From the NCBI GenBank assembly GCA_937890735.1, contig CALACZ010000217.1:1-27839 (forward strand): a DNA stretch of 27,839 nt, written 5' to 3'. Under the pieces are notes generated by a model. The model was given only the letters and a program-made list of their open reading frames with translations. It ran no database searches and was not told the DNA's origin. The DNA is from an uncultured Bacillota bacterium. Its GTDB lineage: Bacteria; Bacillota; Clostridia; Oscillospirales; Oscillospiraceae. Within the stretch, counting starts at the first letter, position 1; each line of letters begins with the position of its first letter. Below, in pieces: positions 15,347 to 22,586 of the stretch. The position numbers and the translations under genes are program-made.

Positions 15347-16366
15347 TTACCGCCTTTCCGCGCTGATCGCCACGGCGTGGCAGATCGCCGGGATCGTCTC
15401 GCCCTGCCAGGTCGAGGTGGGGGACATGAGCGCCCCGGTCGCGCAAAACAGAAGATTTTTGAGCTTGCCCTGCGCAAGCTGTGAGAGCAGATACCCGCAC
15501 AGCACGCTCGCGCTGCATCCGCAGCCCGAGCCGCCTGCGTGCACATCCTGCGCTTGCAGGTCGTAGATGAGCGTGCCGCAGTCGTTGTAGACGCTGCCGA
15601 GCTTCACGCCGTCGCGCGCGAAGAGGTCCGTCACGATCTGCTTGCCGAGCTGCCCGAGGTCGCCGGTGACGATGAGATCGTAATCCTCCGGCGCACAGCC
15701 GAGATCGTCAAAATGCGCGCGGAGCGTTGCATACGCGGCGGGCGCCATCGCCGCACCCATGTTGTTCGCGTCCTTGATGCCCCAGTCGGTGACTGCGCCG
15801 ACGGTCGCGGCGCGCACGAATGGTCCGTGCGGGGCGTTTTGCCCCACGATGCAGCAGCCCGCGCCGGTGACGGTCCACTGCGCCGTGGGCGTGCGCTGCC
15901 CGCCGTAGCCCAGCGGGAAGCGGTATTGTCGCTCCGCCGAGGCAAAATGGGACGACGTAAGCGCCGCCGCGCGGCGCGCGTAGCCCGCGTTCACCGCCGC
16001 TGCGGCGAGCAGCAGCGACTCCGCCATCGTCGAGCACGCGCCGTACAGCCCGAGGTAGGGGATGCCTGTGGGGCGCAGGGCGAACGCCGAGCCGATGCAC
16101 TGGTTGAGCAGGTCGCCGCCGAAGAGTACGTCAATGTCGCCATATTGCAGCTCGACTTTGCGCCGCGCGGTGTCCAGCGCCAGCTCCTGCATTTTGCTCT
16201 CGGCTTTTTCCCACGATTTCTGCCCGAATTTTGTGTCGGTGTTCAGGCGGTCAAAATAGTTCGCCAGCGGACCTTCGGACTCCTTTTTGCCGCCGATGGC
16301 GGCGCTGGACAGGATCGCCGGCTGCTGCTCGAAGATAATGCTCTGCCGCCGCTTGTGAAACTGCAT
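15347..16366 (-). CDS. spoVAD: Stage V sporulation protein AD (SpoVAD)
   Basis: The 339-residue protein has the thiolase-like fold of SpoVAD, close to the Bacillus length. Recognisable stretches are IIFEQQPAILSSAAIGGKKESEGP near the start, DVLFGGDLLNQCIGSAFALR, and the late DCGTLIYDLQAQDVHAGGSGCGCSA. SpoVAD binds dipicolinic acid and works with SpoVAC and SpoVAE in the spore inner membrane. The start is ATG 16366-16364, with AAAGGA nine to ten bases upstream; longer in-frame starts run through a hairpin-rich gap. No spoVAC lies next to it, unlike the common spoVAC-D-E order. A CATACTG element (16395-16389) is a weak sigma-G -10 candidate without a good -35. Confidence 0.96.
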   Translation of the reverse strand: MQFHKRRQSIIFEQQPAILSSAAIGGKKESEGPLANYFDRLNTDTKFGQKSWEKAESKMQELALDTARRKVELQYGDIDVLFGGDLLNQCIGSAFALRPTGIPYLGLYGACSTMAESLLLAAAAVNAGYARRAAALTSSHFASAERQYRFPLGYGGQRTPTAQWTVTGAGCCIVGQNAPHGPFVRAATVGAVTDWGIKDANNMGAAMAPAAYATLRAHFDDLGCAPEDYDLIVTGDLGQLGKQIVTDLFARDGVKLGSVYNDCGTLIYDLQAQDVHAGGSGCGCSASVLCGYLLSQLAQGKLKNLLFCATGALMSPTSTWQGETIPAICHAVAISAERR

Positions 16367-16442
16367 GGTCTGCACATCCTTTCGCAGACAGTATGTGTCA
16401 AAACGCAAAAAAATAACCGCGGACGTGACCGCCTGCGGCAAG

Positions 16443-16462
16443 GAGCGCGCTTGCGCGTGCTC
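16443..16462 (-). repeat. Small GC-rich hairpin upstream of spoVAD
   Basis: GAGCGCGC (16443-16450) pairs with GCGTGCTC (16455-16462) with one mismatch across a four-base loop. It lies between the terminator of the 96-aa gene and spoVAD. No function is evident. Confidence 0.4.
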
Positions 16463-16483
16463 AGAGAAAAGGAATGGAAAATG

Positions 16484-16517
16484 AAAAAGAAGTCGCACAG
16501 GTATTCTGTGCGGCTTC
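16484..16517 (-). terminator. Intrinsic terminator of the 96-aa gene
   Basis: On the - strand a 12-bp stem (16517-16506 with 16500-16489, one mismatched or wobble pair) with a five-base loop is followed directly by TTTTT and a further T-rich stretch. It lies 28 bases after the stop at 16545, and separates this gene from spoVAD. Confidence 0.85.
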
Positions 16518-16544
16518 CGAGTTTCTTATACCTGCTGCGAAAAA

Positions 16545-16835
16545 TTATTTTGCAGCCAGCGCGCGCTGCAACCACACGCAGCCGACGTCCAGCGCGGTGT
16601 AGAATCCGTCTTTGACGCTCTTTTTCAGAATGCGATCCTTCGCGCGGACATTGGGGTCGGTGAGCTGAAGCTCCACAGAGACCTTTGTTGCTACGTCCAC
16701 ATCCTGCTTTTTCTCCGATTCGAGCACCTGGAGCATCACGATGTGCGAATCCGCCATCGAGCCGTAGTAGATCATGTTATCCTTGCGCATCAGCGGGCGA
16801 CCCTTATAGGTCAGAACGCTTTTTTCTTCTGCCAT
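16545..16835 (-). CDS. Small protein of unknown function (96 aa)
   Basis: This gene is well supported by AAGGAGG seven bases before ATG 16835 and by terminators on both sides, but the product is not recognised. The 96 residues begin MAEEKSVLTYKGRPLMRKDN, then MIYYGSMADSHIVMLQVLESEKKQ, and end with FYTALDVGCVWLQRALAAK. The protein is soluble, mixed alpha/beta in appearance, rich in Lys and Asp, with no signal peptide or membrane segment and no cysteine pair. It lies between ireB and spoVAD and probably reads through or starts after the weak terminator following ireB. It looks like a small conserved cytosolic protein of this lineage; no role is proposed. Confidence 0.85.
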   Translation of the reverse strand: MAEEKSVLTYKGRPLMRKDNMIYYGSMADSHIVMLQVLESEKKQDVDVATKVSVELQLTDPNVRAKDRILKKSVKDGFYTALDVGCVWLQRALAAK

Positions 16836-16866
16836 AGTATCCTCCTTCGTTTTTTGAAACACCGAA

Positions 16867-16893
16867 ACAGGCGGCTGATTCTGAGCCGCCTGT
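16867..16893 (-). terminator. Hairpin after ireB, weak or partial terminator
   Basis: A perfect 10-bp stem (16867-16876 with 16884-16893) with a seven-base loop lies 16 bases after the ireB stop. On the - strand it is followed by TTTCGGTGTTTC, a broken T tract, so some transcription may continue into the 96-aa gene. Confidence 0.65.
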
Positions 16894-16908
16894 GTTCGGA
16901 ACTTTGAT

Positions 16909-17154
16909 TCAATCAAACAGATAGTGCCGCACCAGCTCCTGCAGCAACTCGTCGCGGTCGATCTTGCAGATCAGGCTGCGGGCGTTGTTGTAGTTGGTGA
17001 TGTAGGTCGGGTCCTCTGAAAGCAGGTAACCGACGATCTGGTTGATGGGGTTATAGCCCTTTTCGCTGAGCGAGCTGTATACGGAGTTCAGGATCGCCTT
17101 CATCTCGCCCGCCGGGTCATCCGGCACGACAAATTTGATCGTATTCTTATCCAT
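16909..17154 (-). CDS. ireB: IreB family regulatory phosphoprotein (UPF0297/YrzL)
   Basis: The 81-residue protein matches the IreB/YrzL family over its full length: FVVPDDPAGEMKAILNSVYSSLSEKGYNPINQIVGYLLSEDPTYI, then NNARSLICKIDRDELLQELVRHYL. In Enterococcus IreB is a substrate of the IreK Ser/Thr kinase and affects cell-wall stress resistance; the threonine at residue 5 is a possible counterpart of the phosphorylated N-terminal region. In many Firmicutes this gene follows alaS and precedes the Holliday-junction resolvase gene yrrK. Here alaS is about 8 kb away and yrrK is not in the window. A GGGAGG lies upstream of ATG 17154 and a good sigma-A promoter upstream of that. Confidence 0.95.
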   Translation of the reverse strand: MDKNTIKFVVPDDPAGEMKAILNSVYSSLSEKGYNPINQIVGYLLSEDPTYITNYNNARSLICKIDRDELLQELVRHYLFD

Positions 17155-17187
17155 GACGGTTACCTCCCTCGTCCATTTGTTGCCTTT

Positions 17188-17216
17188 ATCATAATATATA
17201 TTTTGCCGCTTGTAAA
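17188..17216 (-). promoter_or_regulatory. Sigma-A promoter of ireB
   Basis: On the - strand TTTACA (17216-17211) and TATGAT (17193-17188) are 17 bases apart, within an A/T-rich patch. The start site would be near 17181, about 27 bases before the ireB ATG. Confidence 0.7.
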
Positions 17217-17263
17217 TGACCTGAACATTTCATTTGTGTTACAAAAACAAGATATAGTATGAC

Positions 17264-17291
17264 AGGCGGGAGGAAACGCTATACCTCGCCT
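17264..17291 (-). terminator. Possible terminator after pheT
   Basis: On the - strand AGGCGAGG (17291-17284) can pair with CCTCCCGCCT (17273-17264) with a two-base bulge. A T-rich stretch follows only about 20 bases later, so this is a weak case. The stem overlaps the first base of the pheT stop codon. Confidence 0.35.
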
Positions 17292-19675
17292 CAGCGCAGC
17301 ACCGCGCCGAGCTCCTTCTGGAGCGCGTCGAGGATGCGCTGCACCGTGCCGGTGGAGTCGTCGTCGGTCAGTGTGCGGTCATCCGCGCGCAGCTCCAGGC
17401 TGAAGGCAACGCTCTTCTTGCCCTCGGCAATGCCCGTGCCGCGATAAATGTCGAAGAGGTCGATCCTGCGCAGCAGCGCGCCGCCCGCCTTGCGGATGCA
17501 CGCCTCCAGCTGCCCGATGGTGATGCCTTCATCGCACACCAGCGCCAGATCGCGCGTGACGGCAGGGAAGCGGGGCAGCGGATGGAACACATGGTCCTCC
17601 GCCTGCGAGGCAAACAGCAGATCGAAGTCCAGCTCCGCGCAGTAGACCTCTGCGCCGATGCCGTAGCGCTCTGCGACGAGCGGATGGATCTGCCCGATCA
17701 CGCCGGCGTCCTTGCCGCCAATGGTGATGCGTGCGCAGCGCCCGGGATGGTACGCCGCATTGTCAGTCAGCGCTTCGTAGCTCGCGGGCTGGATGTTGAG
17801 CTTGTGCAGCAGCGCTTCGATCTCGCCCTTGAGCTTGAAGAACGTCTCGCCCGCGCCGTAAGCGCCGAAGATGAGGCGCTTGTTTTCACGCGGCAGCTTT
17901 TCGCCCGCCTGCGGCAGGTAAACTCTGCCCAGCTCATAGAGCTTGACGTCGCGGTTCTTATGCGCAAAGTTGCGCGCGAGGATGTCGAGCATACTCGGCA
18001 GGATCACGGTGCGCATGATGGATGTGTCCTCACCGAGGGGGTTGATGATGGAGATGGCATTGCGCAGGGGAGAATCCGCCGGGACGCCGATGGCGTCAAA
18101 GCTGGCGGGTGAGACGAACGAATAGGTGATGATCTCGTCAAAGCCGAGGCTGCGCGCCATGGCGCACGCTGCGTTTTCAAGCTGCGCCTCCCGGCTGAAG
18201 CCGCCGCGCGTCGTTGCGCCGCGCATGAGCGTGGTGGGGATGTTGTTGTAGCCGTAGTACCGCGCGACCTCCTCGGCAATGTCCGCCATGCAGCGCAGGT
18301 CGGGACGCCAGGAAGGCACCTGAATGAGGTCGTCTTTGACCTCGATCTCCTCGCGGCGCAGGTAGTCGATCATGTCCGCGCGGGAGATGTTCGTGCCGAG
18401 CAGGGCGTTGATCTTGCCCTCCTCCAGCGGAAGGACGACGGGCTGCGGAACGTAGCTGATGACGTCGATGATGCCGTCCAGCACTTCGCCCGCGCCGAGC
18501 AGCTCCACGAGCTCACACGCGCGGTTCACGGCGGGGACGGTCAGCATCGGGTCAATGTCCTTTTCAAATTTTGCCGAGGCATCGGTGCGCATACCGAGCG
18601 CCAGCGCCGTTTTGCGGATGGACGCACCGAGGAAGTTGGCGGACTCGAACACCACGCCCACGGTGTCCGCCACGATCTCGCTGTTTTCGCCGCCCATGAT
18701 GCCCGCCAGACCCACGGGCTTTTCCTCGTCCGCAATCACGAGCATATCCGGCTGCAAATTGCGCACATTGCCGTCGAGCGTGGTGAGCGTTTTGTCCTCG
18801 CCTGCACGGCGCACGACGATCCTGCCGCCGTTTACATAGCGGTAGTCAAAGGCGTGCATCGGCTGACCGTATTCGACCATCACATAGTTTGTGATGTCCA
18901 CGATGTTGTTGATGGGGCGGATGCCTGCCGAGCGCAGCCGCTGGCGCATCCACTTGGGGCTGGGCGCGATCTTGACGTTTCGCACCATGCGGGCAGAATA
19001 GCGCAGGCACAGATCGTCCGCCTGCACATCCACGTCCAGAAGCTCCGGCAGGCAGCCTTCGCCGCCGCCCTTCACGACCGGCTCGTGGTGCTTCATGGGC
19101 ACGTTGAACGCCGCCGCCGTTTCGCGCGCAAGACCGAGCAGCGAGTAGCAGTCGGGGCGGTTGTTCGTGATCTCAAATTCGACGATGGAGTCGTCGTTGC
19201 CGATGACCTCGTTGATGTCCTGACCGACGGTGCAGTCCTCATCGTTGAGGATCCAGATGCCGTCGGCATACGCCTCGGGCACGTCGTTCTGCGTAAGACC
19301 GAGCTCGGCAAACGAGCAGAGCATCCCATTGGAGTCCACACCGCGCAGCTTGCCGGCTTTGATATGCACGCCGCCGGGGAGCAGCGAATCGTCCAGTGCC
19401 GCGGGCACAAGATCGCCCTCGTGCACATTCTGCGCGCCGGTCACGATCTGCACAGGCTCGCCGCTTCCGACGTCCACCATGCACACCCACATATGGTCGG
19501 AGTTCTCATGCCGCTGCATGGACAGCACCTTGCCCACGACGACGTTCCGAATGTCTGCGTCCATCCGGGTGACAGTCTCGACCTTCTGACCGGCGAGCGT
19601 CATGATCTCATCGTATTCGCGGTCGGTCGCCTGAATATCCACAAATTCCTTCAGCCATTTTCTCGAAATATTCAT
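17291..19675 (-). CDS. pheT: Phenylalanyl-tRNA synthetase beta subunit
   Basis: The 794-residue protein has the full-length bacterial PheT layout: an N-terminal EMAP-like tRNA-binding domain (about 40-150; VVGKVLSMQRHENSDHMWVCMVDVG), the B3/B4 editing region (about 210-390), the B5 domain (about 400-475), a catalytic-like core (about 480-680), and a C-terminal FDX-ACB anticodon-binding domain (last 95 residues; HPLPRFPAVTRDLALV). With PheS it forms the heterotetramer charging tRNA-Phe, and it hydrolyses mischarged Tyr-tRNA-Phe. AGGAGGG precedes ATG 19675, which lies 15 bases after the pheS stop, so both are expressed from the T-box-controlled promoter upstream of pheS. Confidence 0.98.
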   Translation of the reverse strand: MNISRKWLKEFVDIQATDREYDEIMTLAGQKVETVTRMDADIRNVVVGKVLSMQRHENSDHMWVCMVDVGSGEPVQIVTGAQNVHEGDLVPAALDDSLLPGGVHIKAGKLRGVDSNGMLCSFAELGLTQNDVPEAYADGIWILNDEDCTVGQDINEVIGNDDSIVEFEITNNRPDCYSLLGLARETAAAFNVPMKHHEPVVKGGGEGCLPELLDVDVQADDLCLRYSARMVRNVKIAPSPKWMRQRLRSAGIRPINNIVDITNYVMVEYGQPMHAFDYRYVNGGRIVVRRAGEDKTLTTLDGNVRNLQPDMLVIADEEKPVGLAGIMGGENSEIVADTVGVVFESANFLGASIRKTALALGMRTDASAKFEKDIDPMLTVPAVNRACELVELLGAGEVLDGIIDVISYVPQPVVLPLEEGKINALLGTNISRADMIDYLRREEIEVKDDLIQVPSWRPDLRCMADIAEEVARYYGYNNIPTTLMRGATTRGGFSREAQLENAACAMARSLGFDEIITYSFVSPASFDAIGVPADSPLRNAISIINPLGEDTSIMRTVILPSMLDILARNFAHKNRDVKLYELGRVYLPQAGEKLPRENKRLIFGAYGAGETFFKLKGEIEALLHKLNIQPASYEALTDNAAYHPGRCARITIGGKDAGVIGQIHPLVAERYGIGAEVYCAELDFDLLFASQAEDHVFHPLPRFPAVTRDLALVCDEGITIGQLEACIRKAGGALLRRIDLFDIYRGTGIAEGKKSVAFSLELRADDRTLTDDDSTGTVQRILDALQKELGAVLR

Positions 19676-19690
19676 GCCAGCACCCTCCTA

Positions 19691-20719
19691 TCAGAACTGT
19701 TCCAGGAAACGGACGTCATTTTCAAAGATCATGCGCAGATCGCCGATCTGGAAGCGGCGCATCGCCATGCGCTCCAGACCGATGCCGAAGGCAAAGCCGG
19801 AGTAAATTTCCGGGTCGATGCCGCAGCCAGCGAGCACCTTGGGATGGACCATGCCAGCGCCCAGCAGCTCGATCCAGCCCTCGCCCTTGCAGGTGGGGCA
19901 GCCCGCGCCGCGGCACTTGAAGCACTGCACGTCCACTTCACAGCTGGGCTCGGTAAACGGGAAGTGGTGCGGGCGGAAACGGATGACGGAGTCCTCGCCG
20001 TACATCGCCTTGATGAGCGTCTCGAGCGTCCCCTTGAGGTCCGCCATCGTCACGCCCTTGTCGATCACCAGCCCCTCGATCTGGTGGAACATCGGCGAAT
20101 GCGTCGCGTCCACCTCGTCCTTGCGGTACACGCGCCCCGGCGCGAGAATGCGGATGGGCGGATTTTTGATGCGCTCCATCGCGCGGATCTGCATGGGGCT
20201 GGTCTGCGTGCGCAGCAGCACCTCTTCATCGTCGGTGATGTAGAAGGTATCGCTGCGGTCGCGCGACGGGTGATTTTCCGCGATATTCAGGCGGGTAAAG
20301 TTGTAGTCAGCGAGCTCCACCTCAGGACCGTCCAGGATCTCAAAGCCCATGGAGATGAACAGCTCCTTCGCCTCATCCAGCGCGATGTTCATCGGGTGGC
20401 GGTGCCCCAGCCGCACCGGGTCGCCGGGGATGGTCACGTCCACCGCCTCGGCGCGGAGCTTCGCCTCCAGCGCCTTTTCCTTGAGGCTGGCGCGCGTTTT
20501 TTCAAGCTGCTCTTCGATGGCGGCGCGCACGTTGTTGGCGACCAGCCCCATCACCGGGCGTTCCTCGGCGGAGAGCTTGCCCATCATTTTGAGCACACCC
20601 GTCAGCTCGCCCTTTTTGCCGAGGAAGCGGACGCGCAGCGCATCCAGCTCATCGGCGCTTTTGACCGCGCCGAGCGCGTCGAGCGCTTCCTGACGGATCT
20701 TTTCAAGCTGCTGTTTCAT
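19691..20719 (-). CDS. pheS: Phenylalanyl-tRNA synthetase alpha subunit
   Basis: The 342-residue catalytic subunit starts MKQQLEKIRQEALDALGAVK, with an N-terminal coiled coil (about 1-90), followed by the class II core: DTFYITDDEEVLLRTQTSPMQIR, the motif 2 region VYRKDEVDATHSPMFHQIEG, and a motif 3-like GFAFGIGLERMAMRRF near the end. A four-Cys stretch (CFKCRGAGCPTCKGEGW) is the usual insertion of this family in Clostridia. The start is ATG 20719 because AAGGAG lies nine bases before it; a longer frame would run back through the T-box terminator. Expression is controlled by the leader at 20753-21005. Confidence 0.98.
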   Translation of the reverse strand: MKQQLEKIRQEALDALGAVKSADELDALRVRFLGKKGELTGVLKMMGKLSAEERPVMGLVANNVRAAIEEQLEKTRASLKEKALEAKLRAEAVDVTIPGDPVRLGHRHPMNIALDEAKELFISMGFEILDGPEVELADYNFTRLNIAENHPSRDRSDTFYITDDEEVLLRTQTSPMQIRAMERIKNPPIRILAPGRVYRKDEVDATHSPMFHQIEGLVIDKGVTMADLKGTLETLIKAMYGEDSVIRFRPHHFPFTEPSCEVDVQCFKCRGAGCPTCKGEGWIELLGAGMVHPKVLAGCGIDPEIYSGFAFGIGLERMAMRRFQIGDLRMIFENDVRFLEQF

Positions 20720-20752
20720 ATCTGCATTCTCCTTTGTGAAATGTTTATCTGC

Positions 20753-21005
20753 AAAAAAATAGCCCCTCGTCCACAAAAGGGGACGAAAGACCATGCTTCC
20801 GCGGTACCACCCGCAATTCGCCATCCGGCGCGCTCACGTCCGTAACGGAGACCTCCGGCGCGCCCTACGTTGGCTTGGTGAGCCTGTTCAGGCGGCTGCT
20901 CGCGGGGGAAAGCCCTCAGCCCGCAGCAAGCGGATCACAGCATCCCGCTCTCTCTTCGGCTGCGCTTCGGCATTTGGACGACCCGGTCATCGCATTTATC
21001 ATATC
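20753..21005 (-). promoter_or_regulatory. T-box leader of pheST
   Basis: The - strand leader of about 250 bases contains the T-box sequence GGGTGGTACCGCGG (20812-20799), which binds the tRNA acceptor end as part of the antiterminator. A 12-bp terminator stem follows (20792-20781 with 20772-20761, several G-T pairs) and ends in seven T (20759-20753). An AGAGAG element typical of stem I lies near 20955. A TTC codon at 20910-20908 is a candidate Phe specifier. Uncharged tRNA-Phe would permit read-through into pheS and pheT. Confidence 0.9.
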
Positions 21006-21011
21006 GCCGTC

Positions 21012-21040
21012 ATTCTAACACACACACATCCGTTTTACAA
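21012..21040 (-). promoter_or_regulatory. Sigma-A promoter of the pheST leader
   Basis: On the - strand TTGTAA (21040-21035) and TAGAAT (21017-21012) are separated by 17 bases that include a GT repeat. The start site near 21005 fits the beginning of the T-box leader. It is back to back with the nnrD promoter. Confidence 0.7.
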
Positions 21041-21048
21041 GAATAAAA

Positions 21049-21077
21049 TTGACTGTTTTCCCGCTTCGCGGTATAAT
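21049..21077 (+). promoter_or_regulatory. Sigma-A promoter of nnrD - gerS-like - alr
   Basis: A near-consensus promoter: TTGACT (21049-21054), 17-base spacer, TATAAT (21072-21077). The start site near 21084 precedes the GGGGAGG ribosome binding site and ATG 21107. The -35 elements of this and the pheST promoter are eight bases apart, so the two could interfere. Confidence 0.88.
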
Positions 21078-21106
21078 GTGGGCAAATAAAACGGGGAGGC
21101 GATCGG

Positions 21107-21976
21107 ATGAAGCATCCGCTCTGGCTGGCGCAGCGGACAAGCGCGTCATTCGTGCGCGATCTGCTGCCGGTGCGCCCGCGCAATTCGCACAAGGGCGACT
21201 ACGGCAGCGTGCTGCTGCTGTGCGGCTCTGTGGGGCTCACAGGCGCGGCGGTGCTTGCGGCGCAGGCGGCGTCGCGCACGGGAAGCGGTCTCGTCTTTCT
21301 CGGCGTGCCGGAGGCGGTGTATCCCATCTGTGCGGCGCAGTGCCGCAGCCAGATCGTGTTTCCGCTGCCGTGCGACGGCGAGGGCAGGCTCTCGCTTGCG
21401 GCGCTGGACGAGATCGAGCGGCGGCTTCCGCGCATGGACGCGGTGCTGCTCGGACCGGGTCTTGGGCGCGGGGGCGAGCTGCCTGCGCTCGTGCGGGCGA
21501 TGCTCACACGCTGCCGCGTGCCGATGGTACTCGATGCTGATGGTCTAAACGCGCTGGACGGGCATATAGATGTTCTGCGTGGAAGCTCCTGTCCGCTCGT
21601 TCTCACGCCGCATGACGGCGAATTTCTGCGCCTGGGCGGCGATCCGCTGGCGGCGGACCGCGTGCATGAGGCGCAGGAGATGGCACGTCGCGGCAAGTGC
21701 ATCGTTCTGCTCAAGGGAAACCGCACCATCATCACCGACGGCGCAGCCGTCTACCGCAACACGACGGGCAACCCCGGGCTTGCCTGCGGCGGCAGCGGCG
21801 ACGTGCTGGCGGGTATCCTCGTTTCGCTGCTGGGGCAGCGCGTCATGCCGCTGGAGGCGGCGGCGGGCGCGGCGTGGATACACGGCGCGGCGGGCGATGC
21901 GTGCGCCGAGCGCCTGGGCGAGTACGGCATGATCCCGGAGGACCTGCTTCAGGAGATCCCACGACTTTTAAGATGA
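21107..21976 (+). CDS. nnrD: ADP-dependent NAD(P)H-hydrate dehydratase
   Basis: The 289-residue ribokinase-like enzyme removes water from damaged NAD(P)HX, using ADP or ATP, and so repairs nicotinamide cofactors. Diagnostic parts are NSHKGDYGSVLLLCGS (26-41), MDAVLLGPGLG (110-120), VLDADGLNAL (141-150), LTPHDGEF (166-173), LLKGNRTII and the C-terminal NTTGNPGLACGGSGDVLAG (218-236) with the catalytic Asp232. The N-terminal epimerase domain of the two-domain form is absent, so the epimerase would be encoded elsewhere. A GGGGAGG ribosome binding site and a strong promoter precede it. The next gene begins 12 bases after its stop, so they form an operon. Confidence 0.95.
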   Translation: MKHPLWLAQRTSASFVRDLLPVRPRNSHKGDYGSVLLLCGSVGLTGAAVLAAQAASRTGSGLVFLGVPEAVYPICAAQCRSQIVFPLPCDGEGRLSLAALDEIERRLPRMDAVLLGPGLGRGGELPALVRAMLTRCRVPMVLDADGLNALDGHIDVLRGSSCPLVLTPHDGEFLRLGGDPLAADRVHEAQEMARRGKCIVLLKGNRTIITDGAAVYRNTTGNPGLACGGSGDVLAGILVSLLGQRVMPLEAAAGAAWIHGAAGDACAERLGEYGMIPEDLLQEIPRLLR

Positions 21977-21988
21977 GCGGGTGATCTC

Positions 21989-22579
21989 TTGCGCCGCAGG
22001 CGGGGACTGGTATGTTTGATCGCGGTTTGTATTTTGATCCTGGCGGGCTGCCGCGCGTCCGGCGGGGCGATGCAGCAGGCGCTTCAGCTCCGCACGGAGC
22101 TGCTACAGGCGGGCGGATGCCGCTATGCGGCGGACGTTTCGGTCAGCTACGACGACGTACGCTTTGACTTTACGCTGGAGTGCGTGTGCGGCGCGGACGG
22201 CGCGGCGCGCATGACCATCCGTGCGCCGCAGACGCTCGCCGGCATCGCCGCCGAGCTGGCGGCAAACAGCGCACGGGTGGAATTTGAGGATACCGCCGTT
22301 GCCTTCGGGCTGATGGCGGACGGCAATCTTGCGCCCATGCAGCTGCCGCAGTTATTCGTGCAGGCGCTCTGCGCCGATTATATCAGCTCTGCCGGGCAGG
22401 AGGGCGACGCGGTGCGCGTGACATACCTGCACGGCTATGACGACGATGAACTGACGGTGGACGTCTGGCTCTCCGGCGCGCTGTTGCCGGAATACGCGGA
22501 GGTGTCGTATCAGGGGCAGATGCTCGCCGCCATGACGATCACGGACTTTACGCCGGGCGATCCGGCAAATTTGGAATGA
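21989..22579 (+). CDS. GerS-like lipoprotein
   Basis: The 196-residue protein starts at TTG 21989 (GGGTGA five bases upstream). It has a basic start and a lipoprotein signal, with the lipobox Leu-Ala-Gly-Cys at Cys21. The rest is a beta-rich single domain of LolA-like appearance (YAADVSVSYDDVRFDFTLEC, VEFEDTAVAFGLMADG, AEVSYQGQMLAAMTITDF). It lies just upstream of alr, exactly as the germination lipoprotein GerS does in Clostridioides difficile (gerS-alr2), where GerS is needed for cortex breakdown during germination. That identification rests on position, length, lipobox and fold impression, not on a sequence search. The alr ribosome binding site overlaps its stop codon. Confidence 0.72.
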   Translation: MRRRRGLVCLIAVCILILAGCRASGGAMQQALQLRTELLQAGGCRYAADVSVSYDDVRFDFTLECVCGADGAARMTIRAPQTLAGIAAELAANSARVEFEDTAVAFGLMADGNLAPMQLPQLFVQALCADYISSAGQEGDAVRVTYLHGYDDDELTVDVWLSGALLPEYAEVSYQGQMLAAMTITDFTPGDPANLE

Positions 22580-22586
22580 GGCAACT

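Noticed and set aside
14892..15566. Long + strand frame beginning in the repeat
   Set aside because: It lies opposite spoVAE and spoVAD, has no ribosome binding site, and its start is made of repeat sequence.
15539..16615. 358-residue + strand frame opposite spoVAD
   Set aside because: It is the mirror of spoVAD, very rich in Arg, Ala and Val, without translation signals.
18854..20845. 663-residue + strand frame
   Set aside because: It is antisense to pheT and pheS, rich in His, Arg and Val as expected for a mirror frame of a GC-rich gene, with no family features.
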